A stretch of DNA of 64,000 nucleotides from Pseudomonas sp. GM79 (GCF_000282495.1 NZ_AKJE01000066.1:26336-90335); one strand, 5' to 3'. Numbered from the stretch's first letter, positions 16,977-25,559 are shown. Notes: generated by a model not told the origin, from the sequence alone. Program-made: numbers and translations.

Positions 16977-17831
16977 TCAGCCGTGCAGTGTTTCCGCGGC
17001 GTACAGCGTGTTTTCCAGCAGGCAGGCGCGAGTCATCGGGCCAACGCCACCCGGTACCGGTGTGATCCAGCCGGCGCGGGGCAGGGCGGTTTCATAGATC
17101 ACGTCACCGACCAGCTTGCCATCTTCCTGGCGATTGATGCCGACGTCGATCACGATCGCGCCTTCCTTGATCCACTCACCTTTGACCAGGCCCGGCTTAC
17201 CGGCGGCAACCACCACCAGGTCGGCGCGACCGACATGGTCCGCCAGATCTTTGGTGAAGCGGTGGGTAACGGTCACGGTGCAACCGGCCAGCAGCAGTTC
17301 CATTGCCATCGGACGGCCAACAATGTTGGAAGCCCCGACAATGATCGCATCCATCCCGTTTAGCTTGGCGCCGGTGCTTTCCAGCAGCGCCATGATGCCT
17401 TTGGGTGTGCACGGACGCAGCAGCGGGATACGCTGGGCCAGGCGGCCGACGTTATAAGGGTGGAAACCGTCGACATCCTTGTCAGGACGAATGCGCTCCA
17501 GCAATTTGGAGGCGTCCAGATGTTTAGGTAAAGGCAGTTGAAGCAGAACGCCGTCAATCGCCGGGTCATCGTTCAGGCGATCGATCAGATCGGTCAGTGC
17601 TTCTTGAGTGGTTTCGGCAGGCAGGTCATAGGCTTGCGAAAGGAAGCCGACCTCTTCACAGTCTTTACGCTTGTGCGAGACATAAACCTGAGAGGCAGGA
17701 TCGCTGCCGACCAGGATCACCGCGAGGCCGGGTGTGCGCAGGCCTTGCTGGCGACGCTCGGCGACTCGTTTGGCGATCTGCTGGCGCAGGCTGGCGGCGA
17801 TCGATTTGCCGTCGATTAGTTGTGCAGTCAT
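16977..17831 (-). CDS. folD: Bifunctional methylenetetrahydrofolate dehydrogenase/cyclohydrolase FolD
   Basis: A 284-residue cytosolic enzyme interconverting 5,10-methylene-, 5,10-methenyl- and 10-formyl-tetrahydrofolate. Signature 1 is seen at about residues 75-100 (GVLLQLPLPKHLDASKLLE preceded by the INDDPAIDG region). The YVSHKRKDCEEVG block carries the catalytic Lys. The Rossmann part has VGASNIVGRPMAMELL and signature 2 is PVPGGVGPMTRACLLENT. Full length. Confidence 0.96.
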   Translation of the reverse strand: MTAQLIDGKSIAASLRQQIAKRVAERRQQGLRTPGLAVILVGSDPASQVYVSHKRKDCEEVGFLSQAYDLPAETTQEALTDLIDRLNDDPAIDGVLLQLPLPKHLDASKLLERIRPDKDVDGFHPYNVGRLAQRIPLLRPCTPKGIMALLESTGAKLNGMDAIIVGASNIVGRPMAMELLLAGCTVTVTHRFTKDLADHVGRADLVVVAAGKPGLVKGEWIKEGAIVIDVGINRQEDGKLVGDVIYETALPRAGWITPVPGGVGPMTRACLLENTLYAAETLHG

Positions 17832-17962
17832 TGCGCGTGATTAACCATCGAGAGGGGAAAAAAAGAGAGCGCATTCTCGCATGTCATGAGGTGAGGGCAA
17901 AGGCGCTTGGTCTGCAAATTCCCCTAACTCCTTTAATTAAATGAATTTTTTTTAAAAAGGAT

Positions 17963-17991
17963 TTGACGACCTCTGGGGGGCTCTATACTAT
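17963..17991 (+). promoter_or_regulatory. Probable sigma-70 promoter of the tRNA cluster
   Basis: TTGACG (17963-17968) and TACTAT (17986-17991) are spaced by 17 bases; an alternative -10 TATACT is spaced by 15. It lies about 115 bases before tRNA-Arg, after an AT-rich stretch that could act as an UP element. Confidence 0.6.
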
Positions 17992-18106
17992 TCGTCGCAC
18001 TTGTCGGGCACAGCCTAGCACTGGTTGAGAAGGTCGAGCGGAGTTACGCTTCCGCAAGGCTGAAAAGCACTTAGTTTGTAGTCCTTCAAGGGTACAGATT
18101 AACAAG

Positions 18107-18183
18107 GCGCCCGTAGCTCAGCTGGATAGAGCATCCGCCTTCTAAGCGGATGGTCGCAGGTTCGAGTCCTGCCGGGTGCGCCA
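18107..18183 (+). tRNA. tRNA-Arg (TCT)
   Basis: 77 bases with a complete cloverleaf. The acceptor GCGCCCG pairs with CGGGTGC (one G-U), anticodon loop CTTCTAA gives TCT, the T arm is GCAGG-TTCGAGT-CCTGC, and the CCA end is encoded. It decodes AGA. Confidence 0.97.
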
Positions 18184-18214
18184 TTAGGCAACTTTGGCAC
18201 AAGTAGCGCGATAT

Positions 18215-18291
18215 GGTGGGCGTAGCTCAGTTGGTAGAGCACGGGATTGTGACTCCCGTTGTCGTGGGTTCGATCCCCATCGTCCACCCCA
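18215..18291 (+). tRNA. tRNA-His (GTG), copy 1
   Basis: Cloverleaf with anticodon GTG in ATTGTGACT, the extra 5' G opposite C73 that marks tRNA-His, and an encoded CCA. It is identical to the copy at 18511-18587. Confidence 0.97.
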
Positions 18292-18297
18292 TATTTC

Positions 18298-18331
18298 GAA
18301 AGGCGCCAGATTAACAGTCTGGCGCCTTTGC
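18298..18331 (+). terminator. Terminator-like hairpin after tRNA-His copy 1
   Basis: AAGGCGCCAGA and TCTGGCGCCTT form an 11-bp stem with a short loop, followed by TGCTTT. It may mark 3' processing or partial termination, since tRNA-Leu follows at once. Confidence 0.65.
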
Positions 18332-18348
18332 TTTAACAGCTTCAATCC

Positions 18349-18433
18349 GCGGATGTGGTGGAATTGGTAGACACACTGGATTTAGGTTCCAGCGCCGCGA
18401 GGCGTAAGAGTTCGAGTCTCTTCATCCGCACCA
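18349..18433 (+). tRNA. tRNA-Leu (TAG)
   Basis: 85 bases with the long variable arm of class II tRNAs, acceptor GCGGATG/CATCCGC, anticodon TAG in TTTAGGT and encoded CCA. It decodes CTA and probably other CTN codons. Confidence 0.97.
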
Positions 18434-18506
18434 AATAAAGCTTCACTCTTGCCGCTTGGCTTGGTTGGGGCTCAACAAAGAAGTTGTTTGGCTTCTTTGT
18501 CACGCA

Positions 18507-18627
18507 ATATGGTGGGCGTAGCTCAGTTGGTAGAGCACGGGATTGTGACTCCCGTTGTCGTGGGTTCGATCCCCATCGTCCACCCCATATTTCGAAAGGC
18601 GCCAGATTTAACAGTCTGGCGCCTTTT
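18507..18627 (+). repeat. Second copy of a ~120-bp tRNA-His/terminator duplication
   Basis: The segment from ATATGGTGGG to GGCGCCTTT repeats 18211-18329 almost exactly, including flanks and the downstream hairpin. The visible difference inside the unit is one extra T in the loop of copy 2. Confidence 0.9.
18511..18587 (+). tRNA. tRNA-His (GTG), copy 2
   Basis: Same sequence as the tRNA at 18215-18291, with the G-1, GTG anticodon and CCA. A 9-bp hairpin (ACAAAGAAG at 18475 and CTTCTTTGT at 18492) lies just upstream. Confidence 0.97.
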
Positions 18628-18631
18628 TTGT
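18594..18631 (+). terminator. Intrinsic terminator of the tRNA cluster
   Basis: The same 11-bp GGCGCCAGA/TCTGGCGCC stem as at 18298, here followed by TTTTTTGTTT, a better T tail. It probably ends the tRNA transcript. Confidence 0.85.
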
Positions 18632-18770
18632 TTCAGTTGTTTGAGTGTCGACGACTGCAGGTTGTGGGTCGCAGGGTCAGGTCGTTTCATCGTATTTATG
18701 TTTCTCGATGATGCACGATTTGTCCGCCGATCCCTTCGTGGGGTCGGCTGTCAGGGATGGATTGCCGATT

Positions 18771-18788
18771 CCTTCTATATATAGAAGG
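18771..18788. repeat. Perfect 18-bp palindrome upstream of tig
   Basis: CCTTCTATATATAGAAGG reads the same on both strands. It lies in the 400-base gap between tRNA-His and tig, 110 bases before the likely tig promoter. It could be an operator; no regulator is known to me. Confidence 0.6.
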
Positions 18789-18897
18789 ATGGGTGCAGAG
18801 CCTTGGCATGACTGGCTGTATTTGCTAACAGGGCGAGGCACAACCGTTTGTCCCCGCCTATAAATTGCCTGCTGCTTTTTTACCCGTTTTCAGTAGG

Positions 18898-18926
18898 GTG
18901 ACTTCTTGAGTTTGACCCACTAGAAT
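18898..18926 (+). promoter_or_regulatory. Possible sigma-70 promoter of tig
   Basis: GTGACT and TAGAAT are separated by 17 bases. It lies 62 bases before the tig start. The -35 is weak. Confidence 0.4.
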
Positions 18927-18987
18927 GCATGCCCTTGATTCTGGGGTCGGAAACGGCCGGCTAACGTCTGTGCAACGAGGAATATCC

Positions 18988-20298
18988 ATGCAAGTTTCTG
19001 TTGAAAATACTACTGCTCTTGAGCGCCGCATGAGCGTCACCGTGCCGGCTGAGCGTATCGAGAGCCAGGTCAACAAGCGTCTGCAGCAGACCGCCCAAAA
19101 GGCCAAGATCGCTGGCTTCCGTCCAGGCAAAGTGCCAATGAGCGAAATCAAGCGCCGTTTCGGTGCTGACGCTCGCCAGGAAGCTGTAGGCGACGTAATC
19201 CAGTCTTCTTTCTACGAAGCTGTGGTTGAGCAGAAGCTGAACCCGGCTGGTCAGCCTTCGATCGAGCCTAAATCCCTGGAAGCAGGCAAGGACCTGGAAT
19301 ACGTAGCCGTATTCGAAGTGTTCCCGGAGTTCACCGTTGCCGGTTTCGAAGGTATCGCTGTCGAGCGCCTGAGCGCTGACGTGGCTGATGCCGATCTGGA
19401 CAAGATGCTGGAAATCCTGCGCAAGCAGAACACTCGTTTCGAAGTCGCCGATCGCGCTGCTCAGAACGAAGATCAACTGAACATCGATTTCGTCGGCAAG
19501 GTCGACGGTGAAGTGTTCGCTGGCGGTTCCGCCAAAGGCACCCAGCTGGTACTGGGTTCCGGTCGCATGATCCCTGGCTTCGAAGACGGTCTGGTCGGCG
19601 CTAAAGCCGGCGAAGAGCGCGTTCTGAACCTGACCTTCCCTGAGGACTATCAGAACCTCGACCTGGCAGGCAAAGCCGCTGAGTTCACCGTGACCGTGAA
19701 CACCGTTTCCGAGCCTAAACTGCCAGAACTGACCGAAGAATTCTTCGCTCAATTCGGCATCAAGGAAACCGGTCTGGAAGGCTTCCGCACCGAAGTTCGC
19801 AAGAACATGGAGCGTGAACTGCGTCAGGCGATCAAATCCAAGGTCAAGAATCAGGTTATGGACGGTCTGCTGGCCACCAACCCGATCGAAGTACCAAAGG
19901 CTCTGCTGTCCAACGAAGTTGACCGTCTGCGCGTGCAGGCTGTTCAGCAGTTTGGTGGCAACATCAAGCCTGACCAGCTGCCGGCCGAGCTGTTCGAAGA
20001 GCAAGCCAAGCGCCGCGTTGTGCTGGGTCTGATCGTGGCTGAAGTGGTCAAGCAATTCGACCTCAAGCCTGACGAAGCCCGCGTTCGCGAGATGATTCAG
20101 GAGATGGCTTCGGCTTACCAGGAGCCTGAGCAGGTTGTGTCCTGGTACTACAAGAACGACCAGCAACTGAACGAAGTTCGTTCGGTTGTGCTGGAAGAAC
20201 AAGTTGTGGATACTGTTCTGCAGAAAGCTAGCGTGACCGACAAATCGGTCTCTTACGAAGAAGCTGTCAAGCCGGTAGAAGCTCCACAAGCCGACTGA
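18988..20298 (+). CDS. tig: Trigger factor (ribosome-associated chaperone)
   Basis: A 436-residue chaperone that binds ribosomal protein L23 and receives nascent chains. The N-terminal ribosome-binding domain has the signature GFRPGKVPMSEIKRRFG (about residues 44-60). The FKBP-type prolyl isomerase domain follows at about 150-245 (NIDFVGKVDGEVFAGG), then the helical C-terminal arms. The ATG at 18988 with GAGGAA upstream is the conserved start; an earlier in-frame ATG at 18925 overlaps the probable -10. It heads the tig-clpP-clpX-lon-hupB-ppiD cluster. Confidence 0.97.
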   Translation: MQVSVENTTALERRMSVTVPAERIESQVNKRLQQTAQKAKIAGFRPGKVPMSEIKRRFGADARQEAVGDVIQSSFYEAVVEQKLNPAGQPSIEPKSLEAGKDLEYVAVFEVFPEFTVAGFEGIAVERLSADVADADLDKMLEILRKQNTRFEVADRAAQNEDQLNIDFVGKVDGEVFAGGSAKGTQLVLGSGRMIPGFEDGLVGAKAGEERVLNLTFPEDYQNLDLAGKAAEFTVTVNTVSEPKLPELTEEFFAQFGIKETGLEGFRTEVRKNMERELRQAIKSKVKNQVMDGLLATNPIEVPKALLSNEVDRLRVQAVQQFGGNIKPDQLPAELFEEQAKRRVVLGLIVAEVVKQFDLKPDEARVREMIQEMASAYQEPEQVVSWYYKNDQQLNEVRSVVLEEQVVDTVLQKASVTDKSVSYEEAVKPVEAPQAD

Positions 20299-20324
20299 TC
20301 GTTTTTGCGGTAAGAAGCACACAC

Positions 20325-20352
20325 CATAAGCCAGCCTTCGTGCTGGCTTATG
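20325..20352 (+). terminator. Hairpin between tig and clpP
   Basis: CATAAGCCAGC and GCTGGCTTATG form a perfect 11-bp stem with a CTTCGT loop. There is no T run, so it may attenuate or process rather than terminate. Confidence 0.55.
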
Positions 20353-20391
20353 CGTATTCAAGACATAACTATTTGGGAGTGACTGCAGAGC

Positions 20392-21027
20392 ATGTTCCGT
20401 AATTCCTATATTCAGCAGAACTCTGATATCCAGGCCGCAGGCGGCCTGGTCCCGATGGTTGTCGAGCAGTCTGCTCGTGGCGAGCGCGCCTATGACATCT
20501 ACTCGCGCCTTCTCAAGGAGCGAGTGATTTTTCTGGTTGGTCCGGTAGAGGACTACATGGCCAACCTGATCTGTGCGCAACTGCTGTTCCTTGAAGCGGA
20601 AAACCCGGACAAGGACATCCATCTCTATATCAACTCCCCGGGCGGTTCGGTCACGGCGGGCATGTCGATCTATGACACCATGCAGTTCATCAAGCCAAAC
20701 GTGTCGACCACTTGTATCGGTCAAGCGTGCAGCATGGGCGCGTTTCTTCTGACGGCCGGTGCCCAAGGCAAGCGTTACTGCCTGCCGAACTCGCGTGTGA
20801 TGATTCACCAGCCACTGGGCGGTTTCCAGGGCCAGGCTTCGGATATCGAAATCCATGCCAAGGAAATCCTCTTCATTCGTGAGCGTCTCAACACGCTGAT
20901 GGCCAAGCATAGCGGGCGCACTCTTGAAGAAATCGAGCGCGATACCAACCGCGATAATTTCATGAGCGCTGAAGCCGCGCGTGAATACGGGTTGATCGAT
21001 GAAGTGATCAACCAGCGCCCCGCTTAA
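20392..21027 (+). CDS. clpP: ATP-dependent Clp protease proteolytic subunit ClpP
   Basis: A 211-residue serine protease that forms a tetradecameric barrel fed by ClpX or ClpA. The catalytic Ser114 lies in CIGQACSMGAF and His139 in RVMIHQPLGG; the Asp comes from the C-terminal region. INSPGGSVTAG is the family oxyanion stretch. A short N-terminal propeptide is expected to be removed. It precedes clpX by 113 bases, in the usual order. Confidence 0.97.
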   Translation: MFRNSYIQQNSDIQAAGGLVPMVVEQSARGERAYDIYSRLLKERVIFLVGPVEDYMANLICAQLLFLEAENPDKDIHLYINSPGGSVTAGMSIYDTMQFIKPNVSTTCIGQACSMGAFLLTAGAQGKRYCLPNSRVMIHQPLGGFQGQASDIEIHAKEILFIRERLNTLMAKHSGRTLEEIERDTNRDNFMSAEAAREYGLIDEVINQRPA

Positions 21028-21140
21028 TAATAAGCAGCTCAAAATAGGGTTGGTCAGCTGGTCTGATCACCGGCGGGCTTGAAAAAGCCCGCAATAGCCT
21101 TCATCTTGTGTTGCAAGCCTATCGGATTTGGATCGAACGA

Positions 21141-22424
21141 ATGACTGACACCCGCAACGGCGAGGACAACGGCAAGCTGCTCTATTGCTCCTTCTGTGGC
21201 AAAAGCCAGCATGAAGTACGCAAATTGATTGCCGGCCCCTCGGTCTTTATCTGCGACGAGTGCGTCGACCTGTGCAATGACATCATCCGTGAGGAGGTGC
21301 AGGAAGCCCAGGCCGAAAGCAGCGCGCATAAATTGCCTTCGCCTAAAGAAATCAGCGGCATCCTTGATCAGTACGTGATTGGTCAGGAACGTGCGAAAAA
21401 GGTTCTGGCCGTAGCGGTGTACAACCACTACAAGCGTTTGAACCAGCGTGACAAAAAGAATGACGACGTCGAACTCGGCAAAAGCAACATCTTGCTGATC
21501 GGCCCGACAGGCTCGGGTAAAACCCTGCTTGCCGAAACACTGGCCCGCTTGCTGAACGTTCCGTTCACCATCGCCGACGCAACCACCCTCACCGAGGCGG
21601 GTTATGTAGGTGAAGATGTCGAGAACATCATTCAGAAGCTGCTGCAGAAGTGCGATTACGATGTAGAAAAAGCCCAGATGGGTATCGTCTACATCGATGA
21701 GATCGACAAGATCTCGCGCAAGTCTGACAACCCGTCGATCACCCGGGACGTTTCCGGTGAAGGCGTGCAGCAGGCCCTGCTCAAGTTGATCGAAGGTACG
21801 GTCGCTTCCGTTCCGCCTCAAGGTGGTCGCAAGCATCCGCAGCAGGAATTCCTTCAGGTCGACACCCGTAACATCCTGTTCATCTGCGGTGGTGCGTTCT
21901 CCGGTCTGGAAAAGGTTATTCAAAACCGTTCCACCAAGGGCGGCATTGGTTTCAACGCGGAAGTGCGCAGCAAGGAAGAAGGCAAGAAAGTCGGTGAATC
22001 CCTGCGTGAAGTCGAGCCTGACGATCTGGTCAAGTTCGGTCTGATCCCGGAATTCGTCGGTCGTCTGCCGGTACTTGCCACGCTGGACGAGCTTGATGAG
22101 GCTGCGTTGATGCAGATTCTCACCGAGCCGAAAAATGCTCTGACCAAGCAGTATGCCAAGCTGTTCGAGATGGAAGGCGTGGACCTGGAATTCCGGGCTG
22201 ACGCGCTGAAATCGGTCGCCAAACGTGCCCTGGAACGCAAAACCGGTGCCCGTGGACTGCGCTCGATTCTCGAAGGTGTATTGCTCGACACTATGTATGA
22301 AATCCCCTCGCAGTCCGAGGTGAGTAAAGTAGTGATCGATGAAAGCGTTATAGAAGGTAAGTCCAAGCCACTGTATATCTACGAAAACAGTGAGCCGGCT
22401 GCCAAGGCAGCGCCAGACGCCTAA
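21141..22424 (+). CDS. clpX: ATP-dependent Clp protease ATPase subunit ClpX
   Basis: A 427-residue AAA+ unfoldase. The N-terminal zinc-binding domain has C16-x2-C19 and C38-x2-C41 (LLYCSFCGKS and ICDECVDLC), which dimerise and bind adaptors. Walker A is GPTGSGKT, Walker B is VYIDEIDKI, and the pore-loop and ClpP-binding regions are present. The ATG at 21141 begins the conserved protein. A short GCGGGCTT-GAAA-AAGCCCGC hairpin at 21073-21092 lies between clpP and clpX. It delivers ssrA-tagged and native substrates to ClpP. Confidence 0.97.
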   Translation: MTDTRNGEDNGKLLYCSFCGKSQHEVRKLIAGPSVFICDECVDLCNDIIREEVQEAQAESSAHKLPSPKEISGILDQYVIGQERAKKVLAVAVYNHYKRLNQRDKKNDDVELGKSNILLIGPTGSGKTLLAETLARLLNVPFTIADATTLTEAGYVGEDVENIIQKLLQKCDYDVEKAQMGIVYIDEIDKISRKSDNPSITRDVSGEGVQQALLKLIEGTVASVPPQGGRKHPQQEFLQVDTRNILFICGGAFSGLEKVIQNRSTKGGIGFNAEVRSKEEGKKVGESLREVEPDDLVKFGLIPEFVGRLPVLATLDELDEAALMQILTEPKNALTKQYAKLFEMEGVDLEFRADALKSVAKRALERKTGARGLRSILEGVLLDTMYEIPSQSEVSKVVIDESVIEGKSKPLYIYENSEPAAKAAPDA

Positions 22425-22446
22425 GCGTCACACTGCTGAAATAAAG

Positions 22447-22470
22447 AAGGGGCCTTCGGGCCCCTTTGCT
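22447..22470 (+). terminator. clpX terminator
   Basis: AAGGGGCC-TTCG-GGCCCCTT at 22447-22466 is a stable tetraloop hairpin followed by TGCTATT, 22 bases past the clpX stop. Confidence 0.8.
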
Positions 22471-22472
22471 AT

Positions 22473-22512
22473 TGTGGGAGCTGGCTTGTCGGATCGCCGC
22501 ACCGCTGCGAAG
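22473..22512. repeat. REP singlet of an extended type
   Basis: TGTGGGAGCTGGCTTGTC followed by GGATCGCCGCACCGCTGCGA. It resembles the inverse of the extended arm at 14073-14111 (CGAATCGTCGCACCGCCGCTCCCAC). It lies between the clpX terminator and the lon promoter. Confidence 0.7.
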
Positions 22513-22600
22513 GCAGCATGACATCCGACCTTTTTGGATGTATCCGGACCCATGCAGGCGCTACCGTAAGCGGCGATCTTTAAAGTGGTTTTTTTATCCG

Positions 22601-22629
22601 CTTGTTTTTTTTGAAAACAGCCCCCATCT
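22601..22629 (+). promoter_or_regulatory. Heat-shock (sigma-32/RpoH) type promoter of lon
   Basis: CCCCATCT at 22622-22629 fits the sigma-32 -10 consensus CCCCATNT exactly. CTTGTTT at 22601 gives a partial -35 (consensus CTTGAAA) with a 14-base spacer. It lies about 60 bases before the lon ATG, and lon is an RpoH target in other gammaproteobacteria. Confidence 0.6.
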
Positions 22630-22687
22630 TGGTTTCAAGCTTACTTCCATCTGTTTACGGCCTTATGGCCGCCGTAGAGGCGAAATC

Positions 22688-25084
22688 ATGAAGACAACCA
22701 TCGAATTGCCTCTCCTGCCATTGCGTGATGTCGTGGTTTATCCGCACATGGTTATCCCGCTGTTCGTGGGGCGCGAGAAATCCATCGAAGCCCTCGAGGC
22801 AGCGATGACGGGCGACAAGCAGATCCTTCTGCTGGCTCAGCGAAATCCTGCTGACGACGATCCCGGTGAAGAAGCACTTTATCGCGTAGGCACCATCGCT
22901 ACCGTTCTGCAGCTGCTCAAGCTGCCTGACGGCACGGTCAAGGTTCTTGTCGAAGGCGAGCAGCGGGGCGCCGTGGAGCGCTTCAGCGAAGTCGACGGCC
23001 ACTGCCGTGCCGAAGTTTCGCTGATCGACGAAGTCGACGCGCCTGAGCGCGAGTCGGAAGTGTTTGTTCGCAGCCTGCTGGCTCAATTCGAACAATATGT
23101 GCAGCTGGGCAAGAAAGTCCCCGCTGAAGTCCTGTCGTCGCTTAACAGCATCGACGAGCCAGGCCGCTTGGTCGATACCATGGCCGCGCACATGGCCCTG
23201 AAAATCGAGCAGAAGCAGGAAATCCTCGAAATCATCGATTTGTCGGCCCGGGTCGAGCACGTTCTGGCGTTGCTGGATGCCGAGATCGATCTGCTGCAAG
23301 TCGAAAAACGCATTCGCGGCCGCGTTAAAAAGCAAATGGAGCGCAGCCAGCGCGAGTACTACCTGAATGAGCAGATGAAGGCCATTCAGAAAGAACTGGG
23401 CGACAGCGACGAAGGCCACAACGAAATCGAAGAGCTGAAGAAGCGTATCGACGCCGCCGGTCTGCCGAAAGACGCGTTGGCCAAGGCTCAGGCCGAACTG
23501 AACAAGCTCAAGCAAATGTCGCCAATGTCCGCGGAAGCGACGGTGGTGCGTTCGTATATCGACTGGCTGGTTCAAGTGCCGTGGAAGGCCCAGAGCAAGG
23601 TGCGTCTGGACCTCGCTCGTGCCGAAGATATTCTCGACGCCGACCACTATGGTCTGGAAGAAGTCAAAGAGCGGATCCTCGAATACCTCGCCGTGCAGAA
23701 GCGCGTGAAGAAGATTCGTGGTCCGGTGCTGTGCCTGGTCGGTCCTCCCGGGGTGGGTAAAACCTCTCTGGCGGAGTCGATCGCTCACGCCACCAACCGC
23801 AAATTCGTGCGCATGGCCCTCGGTGGTGTGCGCGATGAGGCGGAAATTCGTGGTCATCGCCGGACTTATATCGGTTCGATGCCAGGAAGATTGATTCAAA
23901 AAATGACAAAGGTGGGCGTCCGCAACCCGCTGTTCCTGCTCGATGAAATCGACAAAATGGGCAGCGACATGCGTGGCGATCCGGCGTCGGCGTTGCTGGA
24001 AGTGCTCGATCCCGAGCAGAACCACAACTTCAACGATCACTATCTGGAAGTCGATTACGACCTGTCCGATGTGATGTTCCTTTGCACCTCCAACTCCATG
24101 AACATTCCGCCGGCGCTGCTGGACCGGATGGAAGTGATTCGTCTGCCGGGTTACACCGAAGACGAGAAGATCAACATCGCTGTCAAATATCTTTCGCCGA
24201 AGCAGATTACGGCCAACGGACTGAAGAAAGGCGAGCTGGAATTCGACGCCGAAGCGATTCGCGACATCATCCGCTACTACACCCGCGAAGCCGGTGTACG
24301 TGGGCTGGAGCGCCAGATTGCCAAGGTTTGCCGCAAGGCGGTCAAAGAGCATGCGATGGAAAAACGCTTCTCGGTGAAGGTCACTGCCGACATGCTCGAG
24401 CACTTCCTGGGCGTGCGTAAATTCCGCTACGGTCTGGCTGAGTCGCAGGATCAGATCGGTCAGGTCACAGGCTTGGCGTGGACTCAGGTGGGTGGCGAAT
24501 TGCTGACCATCGAAGCCGCGGTCGTCCCGGGTAAAGGCCAGTTGATCAAAACCGGTTCTCTGGGTGACGTGATGGTCGAATCGATCACCGCAGCCCTGAC
24601 CGTTGTCCGCAGCCGTGCGAAGAGCCTGGGGATTCCTCTGGACTTCCACGAGAAGCGCGACACCCACATCCATATGCCGGAAGGGGCAACGCCGAAAGAT
24701 GGCCCTAGCGCCGGTGTAGGCATGTGCACGGCCCTGGTGTCAGCATTGACTGGCATTCCTGTACGCGCAGATGTTGCCATGACCGGCGAAATCACCTTGC
24801 GTGGTCAGGTGTTGGCGATTGGTGGTTTGAAAGAAAAACTGCTGGCTGCTCACCGTGGTGGAATCAAGACGGTGATCATTCCTGAAGAGAACGTACGCGA
24901 TCTGAAGGAAATTCCTGACAATATCAAGCAAGATCTACAGATTAAACCAGTTAAATGGATTGACGAGGTCCTGCAAATTGCGCTGCAATACGCGCCGGAG
25001 CCCTTGCCGGATGTGGTTCCGGAGATCGTTGCAAAGGATGAAAAACGCGAGACTGACTCTAAGGAAAGAATTAGCACGCATTAG
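22688..25084 (+). CDS. lon: ATP-dependent protease Lon
   Basis: A 798-residue LonA protease. The N-terminal substrate-binding domain begins LPLLPLRDVVVYPHMVIPLF. The AAA+ module has Walker A GPPGVGKT and Walker B PLFLLDEIDKMG. The Ser-Lys protease domain carries catalytic S674 in PKDGPSAGVG and K717 in GGLKEKLLAAH. It degrades misfolded and short-lived regulatory proteins. The ATG at 22688 is the conserved start; the frame is open upstream through non-conserved sequence. A heat-shock-type promoter lies upstream. Confidence 0.97.
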   Translation: MKTTIELPLLPLRDVVVYPHMVIPLFVGREKSIEALEAAMTGDKQILLLAQRNPADDDPGEEALYRVGTIATVLQLLKLPDGTVKVLVEGEQRGAVERFSEVDGHCRAEVSLIDEVDAPERESEVFVRSLLAQFEQYVQLGKKVPAEVLSSLNSIDEPGRLVDTMAAHMALKIEQKQEILEIIDLSARVEHVLALLDAEIDLLQVEKRIRGRVKKQMERSQREYYLNEQMKAIQKELGDSDEGHNEIEELKKRIDAAGLPKDALAKAQAELNKLKQMSPMSAEATVVRSYIDWLVQVPWKAQSKVRLDLARAEDILDADHYGLEEVKERILEYLAVQKRVKKIRGPVLCLVGPPGVGKTSLAESIAHATNRKFVRMALGGVRDEAEIRGHRRTYIGSMPGRLIQKMTKVGVRNPLFLLDEIDKMGSDMRGDPASALLEVLDPEQNHNFNDHYLEVDYDLSDVMFLCTSNSMNIPPALLDRMEVIRLPGYTEDEKINIAVKYLSPKQITANGLKKGELEFDAEAIRDIIRYYTREAGVRGLERQIAKVCRKAVKEHAMEKRFSVKVTADMLEHFLGVRKFRYGLAESQDQIGQVTGLAWTQVGGELLTIEAAVVPGKGQLIKTGSLGDVMVESITAALTVVRSRAKSLGIPLDFHEKRDTHIHMPEGATPKDGPSAGVGMCTALVSALTGIPVRADVAMTGEITLRGQVLAIGGLKEKLLAAHRGGIKTVIIPEENVRDLKEIPDNIKQDLQIKPVKWIDEVLQIALQYAPEPLPDVVPEIVAKDEKRETDSKERISTH

Positions 25085-25107
25085 TACGCATTTGCCTGGG
25101 GGGCTTG

Positions 25108-25137
25108 TTGACAGTTTTTTAGAGCCCTTGTTATAAA
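25108..25137 (+). promoter_or_regulatory. Strong sigma-70 promoter of hupB
   Basis: TTGACA (25108-25113) and TATAAA (25132-25137) have an 18-base spacer, near consensus, about 100 bases before the hupB GTG. This suits an abundant nucleoid protein. Confidence 0.75.
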
Positions 25138-25233
25138 GCGGCTCTTAAGTGTCTGTAGGCCATTCAGCACTCGTTTTTTTGCTTTTACCAAAAAACTTAG
25201 AATCAAACTCAAATAGATATAAGGGGACTTAGA

Positions 25234-25506
25234 GTGAACAAGTCGGAACTGATTGATGCTATCGCTGCATCCGCTGATATCCCGAAAGCTGCTGCTGGCC
25301 GTGCGCTGGACGCTGTAATCGAATCCGTCACTGGCGCTCTCAAGGCTGGTGACTCTGTTGTTCTGGTTGGTTTCGGTACCTTCTCCGTAACCGATCGTCC
25401 AGCTCGCATCGGTCGTAACCCACAGACCGGTAAGACGCTGGAAATCGCCGCTGCCAAAAAGCCAGGTTTCAAAGCCGGTAAAGCACTGAAAGAAGCTGTC
25501 AACTAA
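25234..25506 (+). CDS. hupB: DNA-binding protein HU-beta
   Basis: A 90-residue histone-like protein that bends and constrains DNA as a dimer. It starts with GTG (AAGGGGA upstream) as MNKSELIDAIAASADIPKAA. The DNA-binding arm carries the HU signature GFGTFSVTDRPARIGRNPQT. It follows lon, as in other gammaproteobacteria, and has its own near-consensus promoter. Confidence 0.97.
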   Translation: MNKSELIDAIAASADIPKAAAGRALDAVIESVTGALKAGDSVVLVGFGTFSVTDRPARIGRNPQTGKTLEIAAAKKPGFKAGKALKEAVN

Positions 25507-25559
25507 GTTCGATTCAGGTTTTTGCCTATCCGGGTCGGGGTCATTCCTGACTTGGCAGC

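Noticed and set aside
18107..18587. tRNA cluster as an integration site for a genomic island
   Set aside because: No integrase gene and no partial tRNA 3' copy seen outside the tRNA-His duplication, which includes the whole tRNA.
18961..21042. 693-codon open frame on the minus strand opposite tig and clpP
   Set aside because: It spans two certain genes and the gap between them, has no family match by eye (His/Leu-rich), and follows from codon bias on the other strand.
22655..24673. 672-codon open frame opposite lon
   Set aside because: Antisense shadow of lon; composition is that of reversed high-GC codons, no ribosome binding site or motif.
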